A stretch of DNA of 54,006 nucleotides from the NCBI GenBank assembly GCA_964431735.1, contig CAYSLJ010000023.1:1-54006 (forward strand), given 5' to 3'. The translations under genes were made by a program, and so were the position numbers. Origin of the DNA: CALARM01 sp964431735. Lineage in GTDB: Bacteria > Vulcanimicrobiota > SpSt-956 > JAKJGF01. Numbering within the stretch: position 1 is the first letter of the stretch; each line of letters starts with the position of its first letter. Below the pieces are notes generated by a model. The model was not told the origin of the DNA. It saw only the letters and a program-made list of their open reading frames with translations, and ran no database searches. Positions 18,074-25,433 of this stretch are shown here, one piece after another.

Positions 18074-18513
18074 GCCAATTTCTCCTTCACAATATCTAAA
18101 ATGTCTCCCTCTTTATCTTTATCACACAGAAGATGTATACTTCTGTAATTATCCATAGTGCATGGTTTCAGATAAGGAGACAGAAAAACTCCTTTCCCTG
18201 TCCGGGCATATCTGCGAAATCTGTTCCATGGAAATTTTTGAGTATAAAATATATTTTTTATTATAATCTCATCCTGTTCCAGTATATAACCTGTCGGGAA
18301 AAACATACTGTTCAGAGAACATATAAAAATTACCATTGAAAGGATACATAAAAAAATATCTTTAAAATTCCAGTATACTGCCACACAGAAGAAAGATCCG
18401 AGAAATATTATAATCAGCACCTGCCGTAAATTAGTTCTTAAAGGGTTGAAAGTCCAGGCCAGCATGACAGATGGCTTGGACTTGTCATCCCTTTCCTTTT
18501 TTCTTTTTTTCAT
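18064..18513 (-). CDS. Membrane protein with bacterial PH-like domain
   Basis: A 149-residue protein. A basic N-terminus (KKRKKERDDK) precedes two membrane helices (about 33-52 and 55-74). The C-terminal half, with GYILEQDEIIIKN, FPWNRFRRYARTGKGVFLSP and a closing SIHLLC strand, resembles the small two-helix plus bacterial PH-like domain proteins (YdbS/DUF1648 neighbours). It begins 1 base after the preceding gene ends and overlaps the next one. Function unknown; its place in the operon suggests it is part of a membrane assembly. Confidence 0.6.
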   Translation of the reverse strand: MKKRKKERDDKSKPSVMLAWTFNPLRTNLRQVLIIIFLGSFFCVAVYWNFKDIFLCILSMVIFICSLNSMFFPTGYILEQDEIIIKNIFYTQKFPWNRFRRYARTGKGVFLSPYLKPCTMDNYRSIHLLCDKDKEGDILDIVKEKLACK

Positions 18514-18514
18514 G

Positions 18515-19207
18515 TTACCTTATCAATTGTAACCAGTCTCCCAGTAAAAAGAGCATTCTTCCTATGAGAAGAGATATACGGGCCATGATCGTGTAACCGA
18601 AAGAAGCGCCGAAGGAAATCATAAGAAAATATATGCCTATCCTGGATATGCCTCCTACAACTCCCCTGTGTTCCACAGAAAAGAAAAAGTATATGAGACC
18701 GCAGAACACTCCTCCAACGATAACCCAGTTACAGAAAGACATCCAGAGAGATTTGAGTATATCTCCGTCAGGACTCATAACCCAGAGAGGTATCATTGTA
18801 CCTTTAATCTGAGCTATGGCATTTCCCTGAAGATATGCTATAAGGTTAATTCCTGCTGAGAGTCCCACGACAAATGCCAGTGACCACCGGCTTATCCAGG
18901 CGATGCTGGGGGCAAGTCTGAGAAGCATAATTATACCCAGTATTCCGGGAACTATATACCAGAGATGATAATCAAATTTTTGAAAACCAATGGCGAGATT
19001 ATCTATAAGATTTGGTTTCAGAGAATTATAATATTGCATGGCTACCCAGTATCCGGCTGAAACTCCGACAAAAAGGTATTCTGCAAATTTATAAAAAGGA
19101 TTATCTTTATAAAGGAAACTGTAAATACAAAGTGTCAGAAAGGCGGCAACCCATATCCCAACATTTTCTATATTAGTAGGCCATACAATTGCCATATTCA
19201 TTACCAT
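18515..19207 (-). CDS. Polytopic membrane protein of the GlmL cluster
   Basis: About 230 residues with six to seven membrane helices and short loops (for example IWVAAFLTLCIYSFLY, YLFVGVSAGYWVAMQYY, IVPGILGIIMLLRLAP). I do not recognise the family. An upstream in-frame TTG at 19213 is only 3 bases from the GGAGG, whereas the ATG at 19207 has 9-base spacing, so I place the start at 19207. Thirteen to eighteen bases separate it from the gene before it. No charged pairs or signature motifs point to a transported substrate. Confidence 0.7.
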   Translation of the reverse strand: MVMNMAIVWPTNIENVGIWVAAFLTLCIYSFLYKDNPFYKFAEYLFVGVSAGYWVAMQYYNSLKPNLIDNLAIGFQKFDYHLWYIVPGILGIIMLLRLAPSIAWISRWSLAFVVGLSAGINLIAYLQGNAIAQIKGTMIPLWVMSPDGDILKSLWMSFCNWVIVGGVFCGLIYFFFSVEHRGVVGGISRIGIYFLMISFGASFGYTIMARISLLIGRMLFLLGDWLQLIR

Positions 19208-19225
19208 AAACAAATGCCTCCTTAC

Positions 19226-20080
19226 TTAATCTACTATACCGAGTTTCTGTTTCTTTTTTTCGTAGAAATAACTTATATTGGCCAGTATGATAAATAGAAT
19301 TATTACCATATGAACAACAGACTGTGCTCCCATACCTGCCGATGCCTGGCCTTTGAGTTCAAGGAGAGTTTCATATTCTGATGCACCTTTCATACCTCCG
19401 AGAAGACCGAACATCTGTTTTGCATCAAGGTAAGGATAAAATTCGGGAGCACTTACTGCAGTGCAACCTCCTGCCACGAGAACACCTGTCTGTTCATGAC
19501 CTATTATTGTCCACTGTTTGAGACCGGGATCGCCGGAAGAAAGGCTTAACACAGCCGCAAAATCAGCCAGACGGTTAACATTATTCATTACAGGGAATTT
19601 ATCAATTGATTCATTTTTACTATCTGTGGGAAAGGTTTCCCGGAAATTGGTGCAGAGTTTCTGTATAACTACATCTCCTCCGCTTTTATATCCCAGAAAG
19701 ACATAATCAGTACCGTACTGTTTATTGAATTCTTTTGATTTCTCTATAAGAACCTGTTCACCAAGTGCCGAACCTGCGGGCCACAGAGCAATACCGACAA
19801 CCTTCAGATTTTTCCTGAAGAGATGTGTTATAAGTCCTACAGTCATAGGATGACATTCAGGTTTTGTCTGAGGATCATAATCAAAAGATATAAGGACTTT
19901 TGATTCAGGAGGAATTTTTTCTATAGTATCATAAATTCCCTGAACTTCTCTGGTAATTTTCTTTGATGGTATTCCAAATCCTGTAAGAAGCGGAATTATA
20001 ACGGCAAAGGCAGTAAAAAGAAAAATTATTCTTCTGTCCAGCGTTTTCAAACTATTAAGAATTTTAGCTAAAGTCTCCAT
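19226..20080 (-). CDS. Membrane-anchored alpha/beta protein of the GlmL cluster
   Basis: A 284-residue protein with one membrane helix at each end (about 18-36 and 250-269) and a central soluble domain, probably outside the membrane. The domain has alternating strands and helices (SKVLISFDYDPQTKPE, LKVVGIALWPAGSALGE, TDYVFLGYKSGGDVVIQ, WTIIGHEQTGVLVAGG). Its end is a Gly/Ala-rich stretch (LKGQASAGMGAQS) that leads into the second helix. A similar ending (GTAMPSQLPF) occurs in the first gene of the operon, so the two may be distant relatives. AAGGAGG precedes the ATG by 6 bases. No known family recognised. Confidence 0.65.
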   Translation of the reverse strand: METLAKILNSLKTLDRRIIFLFTAFAVIIPLLTGFGIPSKKITREVQGIYDTIEKIPPESKVLISFDYDPQTKPECHPMTVGLITHLFRKNLKVVGIALWPAGSALGEQVLIEKSKEFNKQYGTDYVFLGYKSGGDVVIQKLCTNFRETFPTDSKNESIDKFPVMNNVNRLADFAAVLSLSSGDPGLKQWTIIGHEQTGVLVAGGCTAVSAPEFYPYLDAKQMFGLLGGMKGASEYETLLELKGQASAGMGAQSVVHMVIILFIILANISYFYEKKKQKLGIVD

Positions 20081-20089
20081 ATATCCTCC

Positions 20090-20710
20090 TTAATCTCCAC
20101 CGAGATAAGACTTATCTATACCGAATAATATCTTTATGGAAGTAGAAACTACTCCCAGGGCTATACCTATCATAATGGCTCTCTGCCCTGCAGTAGTTGG
20201 GCAATTCATAAGCCAGTCAGCAATATCGGGAAATCTGGGCCATATCCATTCTCCAAGGGGTACACGGCCGAGCATAACAAAAAAAGCTGCTATAAGTAAC
20301 AGCGTTGCCTCTCTTGACTGGGCCCGGAATGCTCTGAATGCTGCAGAAGCTATAAAAAATGCCAGAAGAGAAAACATGGTTGAACCCATAGGGGAATAAA
20401 GGTGTCTGAATATATAATTAAAGGGAGTTCCTATGCTTATACCGCCTATAAGTCCTACAAAAGCCGTGGAAAAAAGACCAAGGAGTAATACGACACTGTA
20501 TGCCCATCCTTCCGACCCTCTGGATATTTTATCGCCATGAGCCTTTATCAGACTTCCCACACCGAGTAATATGGCAAAAGCTGCTATTATAATAAACCAG
20601 CTCTGGAACATTTCTCCTATCATATTAAAAGGCGAATGAGGTATAAAATAATACAGAAGGTATCCGAGTCCTGCAATGACTGTTATTATCATTGGAATCT
20701 CACGTTTCAT
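20090..20710 (-). CDS. Six-helix membrane protein of the GlmL cluster
   Basis: A 206-residue protein with about six hydrophobic helices (for example MIITVIAGLGYLLYYFI, WFIIIAAFAILLGVGSLI, LLIAAFFVMLGRV). No known family is recognised. It lies 9 bases before the next gene and 14 bases after the previous one. GGAGG precedes the ATG by 6 bases. Together with the other polytopic proteins of this run it probably builds the membrane part of one complex. Confidence 0.7.
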   Translation of the reverse strand: MKREIPMIITVIAGLGYLLYYFIPHSPFNMIGEMFQSWFIIIAAFAILLGVGSLIKAHGDKISRGSEGWAYSVVLLLGLFSTAFVGLIGGISIGTPFNYIFRHLYSPMGSTMFSLLAFFIASAAFRAFRAQSREATLLLIAAFFVMLGRVPLGEWIWPRFPDIADWLMNCPTTAGQRAIMIGIALGVVSTSIKILFGIDKSYLGGD

Positions 20711-20724
20711 AACAAGCCTCCATT

Positions 20725-21792
20725 TTATTTAGTAATAAACAGGTTTGTAAAAGTTTTAATACCTGCAGTTTCCAGGATACAGCCTATTATAATAGAGAAG
20801 AGAAATACTAATTTACCAATATCCTGTCCTTTAAGACTGCCAAGCTGTTTCGGGTCTCTTGAAAGATAAGCAGAAGCGGCAAATAATTCTTCTCCTATAA
20901 GCGTATAATCGCAGGCTGCAACGAAAAAGGGCAACTGTGATGGCATAGCTGTACCTGCCATCTGTATGGCTCCTGTAGAATGTCCTGTTTCAGCAAGTAT
21001 CAGTGATTCTGCATAGAAACAACCCATATAAAAATTGGCAGCAGGCTGTTCTCTGACCATAATACCATCAACACCTGCCACAAAACCGAACTGATCATCA
21101 GTAAGATAACGGATATTATCAGGACGGAAAGCATCAGGTCTTCCTGCTCTCGTATAGGATTCCTTTACTACTTCCTGGGCTGTGCTCATAACAAGAGAAA
21201 ATCTTGTAGGAACCAGTATAGGTGTATCATACTCGGCAGTTTTCTGAGCCACATAGGAAAGTATGGACAATCCGGCAAGGGTCTGTATATCATTCATATC
21301 AGTAATACCGGGGATATAAAGTACAGGTTTACCCATTTCCGTAGCTCTTCCCACTGCATCATCCAGGGCAGAAAGTCCTGCTATTCTACGAATAAACAGT
21401 TCCTGTCCTCTCTGGGCACTGAATATAAAATAGAGTATAAAGCCGGACAGGAGTAATATGGCTATTAACATACTTAATCTTCCTTCATTAAACCATCTTG
21501 TATCCTGCACGGGTTTTTTTGATTCTGTAGCAGGTGAAGGAACAGGGGTAGCAGGGACTGCTGTCACAGATTGAACGGGAGATGCTTCTGCAGAAGGAGT
21601 AGTACCTGATGTTGCCTCAACTGGAGACATCTGAGTTTCAGGACTGGAAGTTACCTGTGCAGAAGGTACCGGAGTAGATGTATTACTCTGAGCAATATCC
21701 CGGGGTGATAGACAAAAAGCATAATTACAGAGGGAAAATAGCAAGAACAGGATCATACTTGCTATGAATAAAAGTTTTTTCTTTTCATGCAA
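20725..21792 (-). CDS. DUF6754-like secreted/membrane protein, first gene of the GlmL cluster
   Basis: About 355 residues. I choose the TTG at 21792 (residues MHEKKKLLF onward), because AAGGTGG lies 9 bases upstream and the start gives a clean signal peptide; the longer reading frame to 21861 would bury it. After the signal (about 1-28) comes a roughly 65-residue Pro/Ser/Thr/Val linker, one membrane helix (LSMLIAILLLSGFILYFIF), and a domain of about 200 residues with GLSALDDAVGRATEMGKPVLY, TPILVPTRFSLVMSTAQE, GVDGIMVREQPAANFYMG and GEELFAASAYLS, ending in a final helix. From memory this domain resembles DUF6754, found mostly in uncultured bacteria and Chloroflexi. Function unknown. Confidence 0.65.
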   Translation of the reverse strand: MHEKKKLLFIASMILFLLFSLCNYAFCLSPRDIAQSNTSTPVPSAQVTSSPETQMSPVEATSGTTPSAEASPVQSVTAVPATPVPSPATESKKPVQDTRWFNEGRLSMLIAILLLSGFILYFIFSAQRGQELFIRRIAGLSALDDAVGRATEMGKPVLYIPGITDMNDIQTLAGLSILSYVAQKTAEYDTPILVPTRFSLVMSTAQEVVKESYTRAGRPDAFRPDNIRYLTDDQFGFVAGVDGIMVREQPAANFYMGCFYAESLILAETGHSTGAIQMAGTAMPSQLPFFVAACDYTLIGEELFAASAYLSRDPKQLGSLKGQDIGKLVFLFSIIIGCILETAGIKTFTNLFITK

Positions 21793-21866
21793 AATTGGAC
21801 ACCACCTTCTTTCTTGAAATACTGCCTCCTTAAAAGGGAGAGCAATTTTAGAGACTGTCATATGTA

Positions 21867-21897
21867 TCGTAACGCGTGACGCGTGACGCGTGACGCG
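21867..21897. repeat. Heptad array, GTGACGC type
   Basis: Four to five period-7 units directly upstream of the GlmL-cluster operon, where its promoter should lie. The gene-free stretch 21862-22170 holds this array and element A2. Confidence 0.7.
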
Positions 21898-22019
21898 AAA
21901 AAGAAACCATTGCCGGTGTATACAACTTATATTACAATCTCAATATTAATATATATAGCTTAAAAATTCTATGATATTCTTTTTAAATCCTTTATAATCT
22001 CATAAAATTTTTATATTTA

Positions 22020-22129
22020 TGGACTGTAAGAAAATAACTCTGGTAAATTATGGTTTTTGTCCTCCCGTCACGCGTAACGCGTGACGCGTCACGATTGTAA
22101 ATATGATAAGGTTATTTTTTTACAACCCC
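22020..22129. mobile_element. Family A palindromic element (MITE-like), copy A2
   Basis: Nearly identical in arms to copy A1, with a GTRACGC centre at 22063-22096. It is flanked by TTA on both sides (22017-22019 and 22130-22132), a likely target duplication. Confidence 0.75.
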
Positions 22130-22170
22130 TTATTACCGGCACAACAGGGTTCTACCGGTGATAAAATATT

Positions 22171-22920
22171 TTACCCCCTGCAAATAAGTGAAAAACCTTC
22201 AGGGTCAAGGCTGGCTCCTCCTACCAGGAGTCCGTCTACATCTCTCTGTGAAAGAAAAGAAGAAGCATTTTCCGGTTTGACGCTTCCGCCATAGAGAAAC
22301 CTGACTTTAGAAGCTACGGAATAACCGTAAGACGATGAAAGAAGACCTCGTAAATATGCCGTAATTTCATTGGTCTGTTCAGGAGTTTCAACTTTACCTG
22401 TACCTATAGCCCATATGGGTTCATAGGCTATTACAAATTTTTCTATCTGGGAAGGCGTAAAAGAAGCTATGGCTTCTTTCATCTGAGATGTCAGAACGTC
22501 TCTTGTAACACCTCTCTCTCTCTCTTCTTCTCCTTCACCTATACATATTACCGGCACAAGGCCGTAATGTTCGGCTTTTTTAATTTTGGCATTTATTATC
22601 TTATCGGTTTCGCCAAAATATTTTCTTCTTTCTGAATGTCCTATAATAACATAGGTGCAACCGGCTTCTTTTAACATTTCAGCAGAAACTTCACCGGTAA
22701 AAGCACCTTTTTCTTCATAAAATAAATTCTGTGCTCCCAGTTTTATTGTAGATCCGGCAAGTTCTTTTCCCACCGGGTAAATGGATGTAAACGGGGGGCA
22801 CAGCACAATATCTCTGTCATAAATCCTGCCGATAAGGGATTTGAATTTACCGGCAAAAGCCAGGGATTCCCTGACAGTTTTATGAAGTTTCCAGTTTGCC
22901 ACTATAAGGGGAACAGGCAA
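22171..22920 (-). CDS. tpiA: Triosephosphate isomerase
   Basis: A 249-residue TIM barrel that interconverts dihydroxyacetone phosphate and glyceraldehyde 3-phosphate. Active-site residues are present: N9 and K11 (VANWKLHK), H95 (IIGHSERR) and E167 (AYEPIWAIGTG); the phosphate loop GGSVKPEN follows. Length is normal. The start is TTG, supported by TAGGAGG 8 bases upstream; no ATG is available nearby. Last gene of gap-pgk-tpiA, separated from pgk by a heptad hairpin. Confidence 0.97.
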   Translation of the reverse strand: MPVPLIVANWKLHKTVRESLAFAGKFKSLIGRIYDRDIVLCPPFTSIYPVGKELAGSTIKLGAQNLFYEEKGAFTGEVSAEMLKEAGCTYVIIGHSERRKYFGETDKIINAKIKKAEHYGLVPVICIGEGEEERERGVTRDVLTSQMKEAIASFTPSQIEKFVIAYEPIWAIGTGKVETPEQTNEITAYLRGLLSSSYGYSVASKVRFLYGGSVKPENASSFLSQRDVDGLLVGGASLDPEGFSLICRG

Positions 22921-22939
22921 ATAAATTACCTCCTAATTT

Positions 22940-23006
22940 AGTGAGTAGTGAATAGTGAGTATAGGGATTTATCACTATTCACTATTCACCATTCACTATT
23001 CACTTA
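22940..23006. repeat. Heptad arrays, GTGAATA/TTCACTA hairpin
   Basis: GTGAGTA-GTGAATA-GTGAGTA (22940-22962) faces TCACTAT-TCACTAT-TCACCAT (22970-23006), giving an 11-bp stem GTGAATAGTGA. It lies between pgk and tpiA and might affect read-through. Confidence 0.75.
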
Positions 23007-24191
23007 TTTATCGTCCAGTGCATCAATACCGGGCAGGACTTTCCCTTCCATAAATTCAAGGGATGCTCCGCCTCCGGTAGATATATGGGTCATTTTATCT
23101 GCAAATCCGAGTTTTTCTGCTGCCGCAGCAGAATCTCCTCCACCTATCAAAGAAATGGCATTGGAATTATGTGCTATAAAGGTAGCAACGGCTTCAGTAC
23201 CTTTTGCAAAATCATCCAGTTCAAATACTCCGAGAGGACCATTCCAGAATATCGTCTTTGCATCTTTAATAACAGCGCCGAATTTATCGATAGTTTTCGG
23301 CCCTATATCGACTCCCATCATGTCAGACGGGATATCCGTAATACTTACAATCTTATGTTCAGTACCTTCTTTAATCTCTTTTGCAACTACAATATCTTCA
23401 GGGAGAAGGAATTTCACATTTTTCTCCTTTGCCCTGGCCATAAGCTGTCCTGCAAGGGTAAGACTCTCTGCGTCAAGGAGGGAAGTACCTATTTCATGTC
23501 CCATAGACTTTAAGAAGGTATAACTCATCCCTCCCCCTATGAGGAGTGAGTCAACTTTCTGTATAAGATTCTCTATTACTCCAATCTTATCCGATACTTT
23601 TGCTCCGCCGAGTATAGCAACTACAGGATGTTCAGGGTCACTCAGAATTTTTCCGAGCATTTCAAGCTCTTTCCCTACAAGGAATCCTGCTACAGATGGT
23701 ATCTTTTTAGTTGCAGGTATGCCTGCTGTACTTGCATGAGCTCTGTGGCAGGTTCCGAAGGCATCATTTACATATACTTCTCCCAGAGAAAGAAGTTCTT
23801 CTACAAGACTCTGATCGTTTTTTGTCTCTCCTTTATGAAAACGTAAATTTTCAAGAAGAAGAATTTCTCCGTCTTCAAGATTAAAGGCAAGTTTTTTTAC
23901 AACATCCCAGTTCATATCTTCACAGTATTTAACCTCAATCCCCATTAATTCGGACAATCTTATGGCGACAGGTCTCATTCTGTACTGTTCCATTACCTCT
24001 CCCTTTGGTCTTCCCAGGTGACTCATAACTATAAGACGTCCGCCATGGTCTCTTATATATTCCAGTGTAGGAAGAGATGCTCTGATACGTCTGTCATCGG
24101 TTATTTTTCCGTCTTTGAGAGGAACGTTGAAGTCCACTCTTACCAGAACTCTTTTACCTTTAAAATCGACATCTTTTACGGTTTTTTTCAT
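23004..24191 (-). CDS. pgk: Phosphoglycerate kinase
   Basis: A 395-residue enzyme that transfers phosphate between 1,3-bisphosphoglycerate and ADP. The signature RVLVRVDFNVPLKDG is at about 14-28, substrate-binding HLGRPKG follows, and the nucleotide-binding C-terminal part has GGGDSAAAAEKLG and STGGGASLEFMEGK. Length is normal for bacteria. GAGGTGG precedes the ATG. Middle gene of the glycolytic operon. Confidence 0.97.
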   Translation of the reverse strand: MKKTVKDVDFKGKRVLVRVDFNVPLKDGKITDDRRIRASLPTLEYIRDHGGRLIVMSHLGRPKGEVMEQYRMRPVAIRLSELMGIEVKYCEDMNWDVVKKLAFNLEDGEILLLENLRFHKGETKNDQSLVEELLSLGEVYVNDAFGTCHRAHASTAGIPATKKIPSVAGFLVGKELEMLGKILSDPEHPVVAILGGAKVSDKIGVIENLIQKVDSLLIGGGMSYTFLKSMGHEIGTSLLDAESLTLAGQLMARAKEKNVKFLLPEDIVVAKEIKEGTEHKIVSITDIPSDMMGVDIGPKTIDKFGAVIKDAKTIFWNGPLGVFELDDFAKGTEAVATFIAHNSNAISLIGGGDSAAAAEKLGFADKMTHISTGGGASLEFMEGKVLPGIDALDDK

Positions 24192-24216
24192 AACCCCACC
24201 TCTTTTTTAAAATCCC

Positions 24217-24244
24217 GCAGGGGCGTTCAATTGAACGCCCCTGC
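24217..24244. repeat. Perfect 28-bp palindrome, GCAGGGGCG type
   Basis: GCAGGGGCGTTCAA followed by its exact complement, between gap and pgk. It shares the AGGGGCG/CGCCCCT ends with the palindromes inside pglX. There is no T run directly after it on the minus strand, so I read it as a repeat with hairpin potential rather than a terminator. Confidence 0.75.
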
Positions 24245-24260
24245 AAAAGGTTACAATAAA

Positions 24261-25271
24261 TTATAGACCTTTATCAACTATATATTTAACAAGATCGGCA
24301 AGTCTTGTTGCATAACCCCATTCATTATCATACCAGGCTATGACCTTTACCATCTTATCAGCCAGTACCATAGTGGATTTCCCGTCTACAATACTTGACA
24401 GTTCACAGCCTCTGAAATCGGATGATACAAGAGGTAATTCTGTATATCCGAGAATACCTTTAAGACTACCTTCGCTCGCTTCTTTAAATTTGCTGTTTAC
24501 CTCTTCTTTAGTAGTAGATTTACCTAAATTACAGACAAGATCCACAACAGATACAGTAGGTGTGGGAACTCTGAGGGCAAGACCGTCAAATTTTCCTTTT
24601 AATTCAGGAAGCACGAGGCCAACAGCTTTTGCCGCTCCTGTCGTAGTCGGTATTATGTTAAGTCCTGCTGCTCTTGCGCGGCGAAGATCCTTGTGAGGCA
24701 GATCAAGTATTCTCTGATCATTTGTATAGGCATGTATTGTAGTCATAAAGGCATGTTCTATAGTGAAATTTTCATGTAATACCTTGGCAAATGGAGCAAG
24801 ACAGTTTGTTGTGCAGGAAGCATTGGAAATTATATGATGTTTTGAAGGCTCATATGCTTTTTCATTTACTCCCATAACGACTGTAAAGACATCTCCTTTG
24901 GCCGGAGCCGATATAAGGACTTTTTTTGCACCTGCAGCCATATGTAATTTTGCTTTCTCTGCTTCAGTAAATAAACCTGTGCATTCGAGTACTATATCGG
25001 CACAGAGATCTTTCCATGGTAATTCTCCGGGATTTTTCATGGATAAAACTTTGAATTTAGCTTTTCCTGCATGCATGCAGTCTCCTTCAAGGAAAACATC
25101 ACCATGAAATCTACCGTATGTAGAATCATATTTAAACAGATGGGCATTTGTTTCAGGACTTGTTATATCATTGATTGCTACGATATCAAATTCGGGATAT
25201 TTTTCAAGTAATATCCTCAAGACCTGCCTTCCTATTCTTCCGAAACCGTTTATACCTATTTTTATTGACAT
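24261..25271 (-). CDS. gap: Glyceraldehyde-3-phosphate dehydrogenase
   Basis: A 336-residue type I enzyme that oxidises glyceraldehyde 3-phosphate to 1,3-bisphosphoglycerate. The NAD-binding motif INGFGRIGR is at 7-15, and the acidic residue in VAINDI favours NAD. The catalytic cysteine is C153 in SNASCTTNC, with its histidine partner in the TTIHAYTNDQ motif region. AGGAGG precedes the ATG by about 8 bases. First gene of gap-pgk-tpiA. Confidence 0.97.
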   Translation of the reverse strand: MSIKIGINGFGRIGRQVLRILLEKYPEFDIVAINDITSPETNAHLFKYDSTYGRFHGDVFLEGDCMHAGKAKFKVLSMKNPGELPWKDLCADIVLECTGLFTEAEKAKLHMAAGAKKVLISAPAKGDVFTVVMGVNEKAYEPSKHHIISNASCTTNCLAPFAKVLHENFTIEHAFMTTIHAYTNDQRILDLPHKDLRRARAAGLNIIPTTTGAAKAVGLVLPELKGKFDGLALRVPTPTVSVVDLVCNLGKSTTKEEVNSKFKEASEGSLKGILGYTELPLVSSDFRGCELSSIVDGKSTMVLADKMVKVIAWYDNEWGYATRLADLVKYIVDKGL

Positions 25272-25369
25272 ATTAAAACCTCCTAAAATTTAGACTTTTA
25301 TAATAACCTGAATAATTCTTTTTTTAATTTATAAATCCTTCTTTCTGGTTTAAAGTTTATAATTTATTA

Positions 25370-25433
25370 GAGTGAAAAGTGAAGAGTGAAAAGTGAAAAA
25401 AACAGGACATTACTCACTTTTCACTATTCACTG
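25370..25433. repeat. Heptad arrays, GTGAAAA/TTTTCAC hairpin
   Basis: Period-7 GTGAAAA/GTGAAGA units face TCACTTT/TCACTAT units and end within the 3' end of the hybrid kinase gene, whose last codons overlap the array. Confidence 0.7.

Noticed and set aside
24217..24244. Intrinsic terminator between gap and pgk
   Set aside because: The palindrome is perfect but is not followed by a T run in the direction of transcription, and it belongs to a repeat type seen elsewhere in the window.
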